From contig CANPET010000016.1 of assembly GCA_947573465.1 (NCBI GenBank), positions 1 through 16,167 on the forward strand: a DNA stretch of 16,167 nucleotides, in the 5' to 3' direction. The DNA comes from an uncultured Eubacterium sp. GTDB lineage: Bacteria; Bacillota; Clostridia; Lachnospirales; Lachnospiraceae. Positions 13,194 through 16,167 of this stretch are shown here, piece by piece (position 1 is the stretch's first letter; the number at the start of each line of letters is the position of its first letter). The notes under the pieces were generated by a model, which ran no database searches, was not told the DNA's origin, and worked only from the letters and a program-made list of their open reading frames with translations. The translations under genes and the position numbers were made by a program.

Positions 13194-14195
13194 ATGAACA
13201 TACGTATTACAAATAAAATCAGAACAACTTGTGTGAATAAACTAACTATCCCATTATTTTTGTGTGCTATAACAATGATTATTTTTATTCTCTGCCCTTT
13301 TATCGAAGTATTTCATCCTGTTACCATAAATGATATACACAAAGTCACTTCTGAAAACGATTTTGTGAAAGTAAAATCAACAGAATTATATTATACAGGA
13401 TACAATTTAGAGAAGGCTGGAGGCGCTCTTTATGGTTACTATTATTCTATTAAAGACGGCAAAAGTGTTTTTGCAATCATTCCAATTGATGGAGTTCCCC
13501 AAAAAATAATTAAAAATTATGAATTTAAAGCAAAAGTCATGAAACCTAATCATGCTTTTAAAAAAATGCTGGATTCTTATATGAATGATTTAAATTGGAA
13601 TACCGATGCATTATCCCATATAAATGCAAATTTTGTATTAAGTAATGCTGACTACCACCCACTGTTTTATATTATTTTATTGTGGATTGTTTTGGTGATT
13701 TTTTTAATTTCTATAAAAAAAACAATCAGTTATTTACTTGCAATTGCAAATCCATATATTTACCCCGTTTGTACTTTTATCGGAAAAAAAGAACAGAAAT
13801 ATTTAATTGATGAAGCGCAATATGAACTGGACAGCGAAAACTATATTCAGATTAATGACATGTATATTACAGAAAACTATTTTATAGACCTTGGGAAAAC
13901 GAAAGTTTCAATTATCCCATTAGATGAAATTATATGGTGCTATCGAATGGGAGAAATATCCCTAAACCCTAAAGATACTGCACCTGAATTTTCTATTTGC
14001 TTTATGATTTTAAGTGGTTCTGTTATCACTGCAAAACACAAATCCAGTGATGAGGCCTTGGAATTAATCAATGCAATCCGTGCTACGGGATATGAAATTA
14101 TTATCGGACATTCTGAGTCAAAACAAAGAGAAGCAAAACGTATTGTTGCTGATTATAAGGAATATGAGAGACAAGAAGAGGAAGATAAAGATTAA
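13194..14195 (+). CDS. Two-pass membrane protein with cytoplasmic domain, unknown function
   Basis: 333 residues. A basic N-terminus leads into helix 1 (about 19-40), an outside domain (about 41-155, with KVKSTELYYTGYNLEKAGGALYG-like beta strands), helix 2 (about 156-176) and a cytoplasmic C-terminal domain. The latter has a beta-rich stretch (NYIQINDMYITENYFIDLG, then VSIIPLDEIIWCYRM) and ends in a charged helical tail. The pattern of a gene product whose cytoplasmic part reads out strands followed by DEIIW resembles PH-like domains in Lachnospiraceae membrane proteins of unknown function (a DUF6709-like assignment is possible but not certain). The ATG follows GAGGAAAG. It is monocistronic, divergent from the methyltransferase, and ends in a hairpin that begins inside its last codons. 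Confidence 0.75.
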   Translation: MNIRITNKIRTTCVNKLTIPLFLCAITMIIFILCPFIEVFHPVTINDIHKVTSENDFVKVKSTELYYTGYNLEKAGGALYGYYYSIKDGKSVFAIIPIDGVPQKIIKNYEFKAKVMKPNHAFKKMLDSYMNDLNWNTDALSHINANFVLSNADYHPLFYIILLWIVLVIFLISIKKTISYLLAIANPYIYPVCTFIGKKEQKYLIDEAQYELDSENYIQINDMYITENYFIDLGKTKVSIIPLDEIIWCYRMGEISLNPKDTAPEFSICFMILSGSVITAKHKSSDEALELINAIRATGYEIIIGHSESKQREAKRIVADYKEYERQEEEDKD

Positions 14196-14222
14196 GAATA
14201 CAAAGAAACCTTAATCTTTATC
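14184..14222 (+). terminator. Terminator-like hairpin at the end of the two-pass membrane protein gene
   Basis: GATAAAGATTAAG (14184-14196) pairs perfectly with CTTAATCTTTATC (14210-14222), and TTAGATTTT follows. The left arm includes the last codons and stop. The stem is AT-rich and the T-tail broken, so efficiency is uncertain. Confidence 0.55.
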
Positions 14223-14297
14223 TTAGATTTTCTGGCATAATATTCTCAAGTCTTAATTTATATTTATTCACACAAACGAAAAAGTGATTTATATGTT

Positions 14298-14618
14298 TTA
14301 TTCGCTGTTTAACAAAAAGTCAATAACGTTAATCTGTTTTATCCCCTCTTCACTCATCGATATTTCATCCATTGAAATAATATATTTCGGGTAATTATCA
14401 ATTATTTTCTTAAGCGGGGCAATCTCTCTGGCAAAAGTATTTGTGGATTAGAACCAGTTATATAAACATCTACATTTTCTTTTAAATAATCCCTATACTG
14501 CATAAGTAGTGTAGACTTTCCACAACGTGTTACTCCCGTAACTACCTTTATAATCTGTTTATCTTTCTTTTTTTAGTTTATCAAGATATTGTTTTCTTTT
14601 TACAATATAATTCTCCAT
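14298..14618 (-). pseudogene. Broken AAA/DUF4143-type ATPase gene
   Basis: Read leftward from an ATG at 14618, the start MENYIVKRKQYLDKL matches the N-terminus of AAA ATPases with a DUF4143 C-terminal domain (usually about 400 residues). A frameshift in a run of A bases follows. The next frame gives KDKQIIKVVTGVTRCGKSTLL with an intact Walker A (opposite 14513-14536), then jumps straight to VDVYITGSN, so the Walker B segment is deleted. After a second frame change near 14440-14456 the sequence is REIAPLKKIIDNYPKYII and ends GIKQINVIDFLLNSE with a stop at 14298, the family's extreme C-terminus. About 100 codons survive. The gene is clearly dead. An AAGGTGG ribosome site remains upstream. Bases 14223-14297 hold nothing I recognize. 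Confidence 0.85.
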
Positions 14619-14677
14619 TCTGCCACCTTCGCTCTGTAGCATCAATAGTAATGAAATCATTTACAAGATTTAGCATG

Positions 14678-14696
14678 TTTAAAGTGCACTATAAAA
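14678..14696. promoter_or_regulatory. AGTGCACT operator-like dyad upstream of the broken ATPase
   Basis: TTTAAAGTGCACTATAAAA has a perfect AGTGCACT core (14683-14690) and near-symmetric AT flanks. It shares the ACTATAAAA half with the larger inverted repeat 30 bases to the right, so two operators of the same type probably served the ATPase promoter. On the minus strand each contains TATAGT, a possible -10. Confidence 0.4.
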
Positions 14697-14704
14697 AATC
14701 ATTA

Positions 14705-14748
14705 AAATAAAGAAGTTTTTATAGTTCACTATAAAAACTTCTTTATTT
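14705..14748. repeat. Perfect 21-bp inverted repeat with 2-base centre
   Basis: Arms 14705-14725 and 14728-14748 are exact reverse complements around TC. The centre reads TATAGTTCACTATA, like the nearby AGTGCACT dyad. It lies between the SEC-C gene end and the broken ATPase start. It may be an operator, a GC-poor terminator for the leftward SEC-C transcript, or a small mobile repeat. It is too AT-rich to be a typical terminator. Confidence 0.7.
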
Positions 14749-14813
14749 CAACAACTCTTTATATTACATACCAATAGTATGCCTGCTTGATTCTTTCTTA
14801 CTCAATCTCTCCA

Positions 14814-15323
14814 CTATCTCCCACAGCAATGTTTATATTTTTTACCACTACCGCAAGGACAAGGGTCATTTCTTCCTACTTTTTTATCTTTTACAACTGT
14901 TCCTGAAAGTTTTTCTTCTTTATACAATTCTTTTCTTCTGTCTTCTGAAAGAATATCATTCCATTCCTCTAATTCATACAACCATTCAGCTTTTGCAGCA
15001 ACCATGTTTTTATATAACTTTTCATCATCATAATCAAGCTGAACCTCTGTTGTCTCTTCCAACTTATCAATCGGATTCTCTTTTTTCAGACTCTCATTAA
15101 TACCATCCAAAAAACCTACCATCGTAAGAACTTCCATGTTATATTTTTCAGCAAGCTCTGCTACTGTTCCTGAAACAACAGTGCCATGATTTGAAAGAAT
15201 ATCCTTGTAAACTTCCTTTTCCTGTACAAAATATGCACCCCAGAATTCGTCATACTGTTTCTGTGTCTGTTCCTGATTATATGCAATCTCTCTCCATGTT
15301 TCTAATAAATATTTCTTTGCCAT
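14814..15323 (-). CDS. SEC-C motif zinc-binding protein
   Basis: 169 residues. The N-terminal 140 residues are helical and hydrophilic (AELAEKYNMEVLTMVGFLDGINESL suggests a helix bundle) with no enzyme motif. The C-terminus is a complete SEC-C zinc motif, GRNDPCPCGSGKKYKHCCGR, with ligands C155, C157, C166 and C167. The motif is also found at the end of SecA, where it binds SecB or the ribosome, but many small unrelated proteins carry it. I choose the ATG at 15323, five bases after GGAGG; an in-frame TTG twelve bases upstream would lie inside that site. It has its own promoter (-10 at 15385-15390) sharing a -35 with the divergent small membrane-protein gene. Function unknown; a zinc-dependent protein or RNA adaptor is plausible. 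Confidence 0.88.
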   Translation of the reverse strand: MAKKYLLETWREIAYNQEQTQKQYDEFWGAYFVQEKEVYKDILSNHGTVVSGTVAELAEKYNMEVLTMVGFLDGINESLKKENPIDKLEETTEVQLDYDDEKLYKNMVAAKAEWLYELEEWNDILSEDRRKELYKEEKLSGTVVKDKKVGRNDPCPCGSGKKYKHCCGR

Positions 15324-15384
15324 ATTATCCTCCAAAAGTATTTTTTCTAAAATATATTCTCGTACAGAATACTGAACTTCTTAG

Positions 15385-15435
15385 ATTATACTGATTTCAA
15401 ACAATAATTGCAATATGTTATTGTTTTGGTATAAT
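15385..15435. promoter_or_regulatory. Divergent promoter pair sharing one palindromic -35
   Basis: TTGCAA at 15408-15413 is its own reverse complement. Rightward it is followed by 16 bases and a perfect TATAAT (15430-15435, with an upstream TG extended -10). Leftward it is followed by 17 bases and a perfect TATAAT (complement of 15385-15390). The rightward promoter serves the leader RNA and small membrane protein; the leftward one serves the SEC-C gene. RNA polymerase can use only one at a time. Confidence 0.65.
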
Positions 15436-15441
15436 GTTTAT

Positions 15442-15590
15442 AATAGTTCAGCCATGCACAAAAAAGAGCAGAGATTCACAAGAACTGCTCGCAGGACTTT
15501 GAATCCCTGCTCTTTTTTGTATATGGTAAGCCATAAAAGCGAGAAGGAGCGCATGCGGATTCAAGCTGTTGGATGAACTGTTATTAGATA
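15442..15590 (+). ncRNA. Structured leader or small RNA upstream of the small membrane protein
   Basis: From a start near 15442 the transcript can fold into a closing stem, AGTTCA-g-CCA (15445-15454) with TGG-a-TGAACT (15570-15579). Inside is a long rod: 15458-15477 with 15501-15520, 19 pairs and one mismatch, capped by AAG..CTG, CTCG, CAG..CTT. A small hairpin (15522-15535) follows. The rod ends in a T6 run and would act as an intrinsic terminator. GGATTCAA (15557-15564) is exactly complementary to TTGAATCC (15499-15506), offering an alternative fold. It may be a cis-regulatory leader, an independent RNA of about 80 bases ending at the T-run, or a mobile repeat. I do not recognize a known riboswitch class. 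Confidence 0.45.
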
Positions 15591-15609
15591 TATTTTTAAG
15601 GAGTACACT

Positions 15610-15804
15610 ATGGAGAAGTTTAAAAGAATTGCTGCTTTAGTGGCTGTTGTAGTTTTAGTTGTCTGCGCTTTACTTACATTAATTTTTGCATTGATAGGAT
15701 ATGATGCTGCATGGAAAGCCAGTGCATATTGTATGGTTATTATTCCAATTATGATCTATGTAATGATGTGGCTGGCAAAGTTACTAGGAAATCGAAACAA
15801 ATAA
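15610..15804 (+). CDS. Small two-helix membrane protein
   Basis: 64 residues, unknown function. A short basic start (MEKFKR) is followed by two hydrophobic helices (about 7-31 and 36-60) separated by the polar GYDAAWKAS turn, with a basic tail (KLLGNRNK). Both ends are predicted cytoplasmic. Short conserved proteins of this shape occur in Lachnospiraceae and carry no assigned role. The ATG follows TTAAGGAG. It is preceded by a strong promoter and a foldable leader of roughly 165 bases containing a terminator-like hairpin, unusual for so small a gene, and followed by a clear terminator. Hydrophobic small proteins under RNA control can be regulatory or toxic, but nothing here proves either. Confidence 0.75.
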   Translation: MEKFKRIAALVAVVVLVVCALLTLIFALIGYDAAWKASAYCMVIIPIMIYVMMWLAKLLGNRNK

Positions 15805-15878
15805 GTGTCTGTAAATTGTATTAAATGTCTAAAGCATTTTTTACTTTTATGAACCCAGAGACCATGACTTGTTTTATT

Positions 15879-15919
15879 CAACACTTTTTGGAACAAATTC
15901 CCAAAAGTGTTGTTTTTTT
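15879..15919 (+). terminator. Terminator after the small membrane protein gene
   Basis: CAACACTTTT (15879-15888) pairs with AAAAGTGTTG (15903-15912), followed by seven T bases (15913-15919). It is a canonical intrinsic terminator, 75 bases after the stop codon. The gap 15805-15878 holds nothing else I recognize. Confidence 0.88.
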
Positions 15920-15945
15920 ATCTTTTTGGGATATACTAACCAAAA
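15910..15945 (+). promoter_or_regulatory. Promoter with dyad around the -10, upstream of an ATPase remnant
   Basis: TTGTTT (15910-15915), 16 bases and TATACT (15932-15937) form a promoter whose -35 begins in the preceding terminator. TTTTGG (15924-15929) and CCAAAA (15940-15945) are inverted around the -10, a likely repressor site. An AAGGAG ribosome site follows at 15944-15949. Confidence 0.45.
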
Positions 15946-15959
15946 GGAGTATTAAAAAT

Positions 15960-16040
15960 ATGAAAAGAGTAGAAAGAAAAGAATATTTAGATAAGTTAAA
16001 AGTATTTAAGGATAAACAACTTATAAAAGAGAAAAATTAG
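15960..16040 (+). pseudogene. N-terminal stub of a second AAA/DUF4143-type ATPase
   Basis: From an ATG at 15960, ten bases after GGAG, the 26 codons read MKRVERKEYLDKLKVFKDKQ then LIKEKN and stop. The pattern RKEYLDKL-KVFKDKQLIK is the start of AAA/DUF4143 ATPases, which would continue VVTG and then the Walker A. Here the match ends one residue before that point. The promoter and ribosome site are intact, so a short peptide could be made. It is the same family as the broken gene at 14298-14618 but a different copy (sequence and orientation differ). The loss sits next to the 28-bp repeats, so an insertion or deletion there probably removed the rest. A longer in-frame reading from 15825 crosses the terminator and is not real. 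Confidence 0.7.
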
Positions 16041-16050
16041 TATGATGGTT

Positions 16051-16130
16051 ACTACTTTTTGAGCTTCTGTACACTATCACTACTTTTTGAGCTTCTGTAC
16101 ACTATCACTACTTTTTGAGCTTCTGTACAC
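16051..16130. repeat. Three tandem 28-bp direct repeats
   Basis: The unit ACTACTTTTTGAGCTTCTGT followed by ACACTATC occurs exactly at 16051-16078 and 16079-16106, with a third copy (16107-16130) matching for 24 bases before running into a hairpin. There are no unique spacers, so this is not a CRISPR array. Multiple direct repeats close to one end are known for IS21-family elements. Confidence 0.9.
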
Positions 16131-16161
16131 CTCAAAAATCTTTTCAAGATTTTCGAGGTGT
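16127..16161. other. Long hairpin at the right edge
   Basis: ACACCTC-A-AAAATCTT pairs with AAGATTTT-C-GAGGTGT around a TTC loop: 15 pairs and one mismatch. It overlaps the last repeat copy. In insertion sequences such hairpins can block read-through from outside promoters; that role is inferred here. Confidence 0.7.
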
Positions 16162-16167
16162 CAGGGC

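Larger units (their letters stand above)
16047..16167. mobile_element. Possible end of an insertion sequence (IS21-like), cut by the window edge
   Basis: Repeats at 16051-16130 are followed by a strong hairpin, and a truncated ATPase gene lies immediately outside. IS21-family elements carry several copies of a terminal sequence at each end, which fits. No transposase codons, opposite terminus or target duplication are visible, so the family call is a guess and the left boundary is approximate. Confidence 0.25.

Noticed and set aside
15442..15590. 6S RNA, SRP RNA or T-box
   Set aside because: There is no rod with a central bubble, no SRP tetraloop/asymmetric loop signature, and no T-box UGGNACC sequence.
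15825..16040. 71-residue rightward reading ending in the ATPase-like stub
   Set aside because: It runs through a strong terminator and a promoter and has no ribosome site at its start; only the part from 15960 has one.
16051..16130. CRISPR-like direct repeats
   Set aside because: The 28-bp units abut directly with no variable spacers, and no cas genes are present.

Overview
The window comes from a low-GC Gram-positive anaerobe, most likely a Lachnospiraceae-type member of the Clostridia. The evidence is the AT-rich sequence with strong AGGAGG ribosome binding sites, clostridial conserved proteins (a DUF1836 protein, a YerC/TrpR-like repressor, a short SEC-C protein, an acidic-tailed one-pass membrane protein), a CoA-disulfide reductase fused to a rhodanese domain, and sigma-A-type promoters. 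No rRNA, tRNA or CRISPR array is visible.

Layout. (1) 1-610: an accessory scar holding the C-terminal nuclease part of a YhcG/DUF1016-type PDDEXK protein. It is cut off inside a cluster of TTCCCTTAA/TTAAGGGAA dyads that surround a good leftward promoter. (2) 685-5026: rlmD (rRNA methyltransferase) leftward, divergent from a thiol-redox operon, trxA plus CoA-disulfide reductase/rhodanese. That operon converges on a Crp/Fnr-family regulator gene. A TGTGA-N5-TCACA site sits near -41 of the trxA promoter, and the regulator carries the R-E-x-x-x-R recognition residues expected to read TGTGA. (3) 5182-7891: a small acidic membrane protein and pcrA helicase, leftward. (4) 8130-9056: a DUF1836 protein and a YerC-like repressor converging on one terminator. 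(5) 9130-13021: a leftward gene string of SAM methyltransferase, hslO (Hsp33), an unusual two-domain sortase and a four-pass membrane protein. (6) 13194-14195: a membrane protein of unknown function. (7) 14298-16167: a small SEC-C gene and a 64-residue membrane protein fire divergently from promoters that share one palindromic -35 hexamer. A foldable leader RNA with an internal terminator-like hairpin precedes the membrane protein. This pair is flanked by two broken AAA/DUF4143-type ATPase genes and, at the right edge, by three tandem 28-bp repeats plus a long hairpin that may be the end of an insertion sequence.

The core genes are housekeeping or stress genes: rRNA modification, disulfide and sulfur redox, the redox-activated chaperone Hsp33, and DNA repair. 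The points most worth checking are the leader RNA with the shared -35, the Crp-type site matched to its likely regulator, the sortase fused to a second extracellular domain, and a recurring pattern in which accessory-gene relics sit beside promoters with dyads built around the -10 box.
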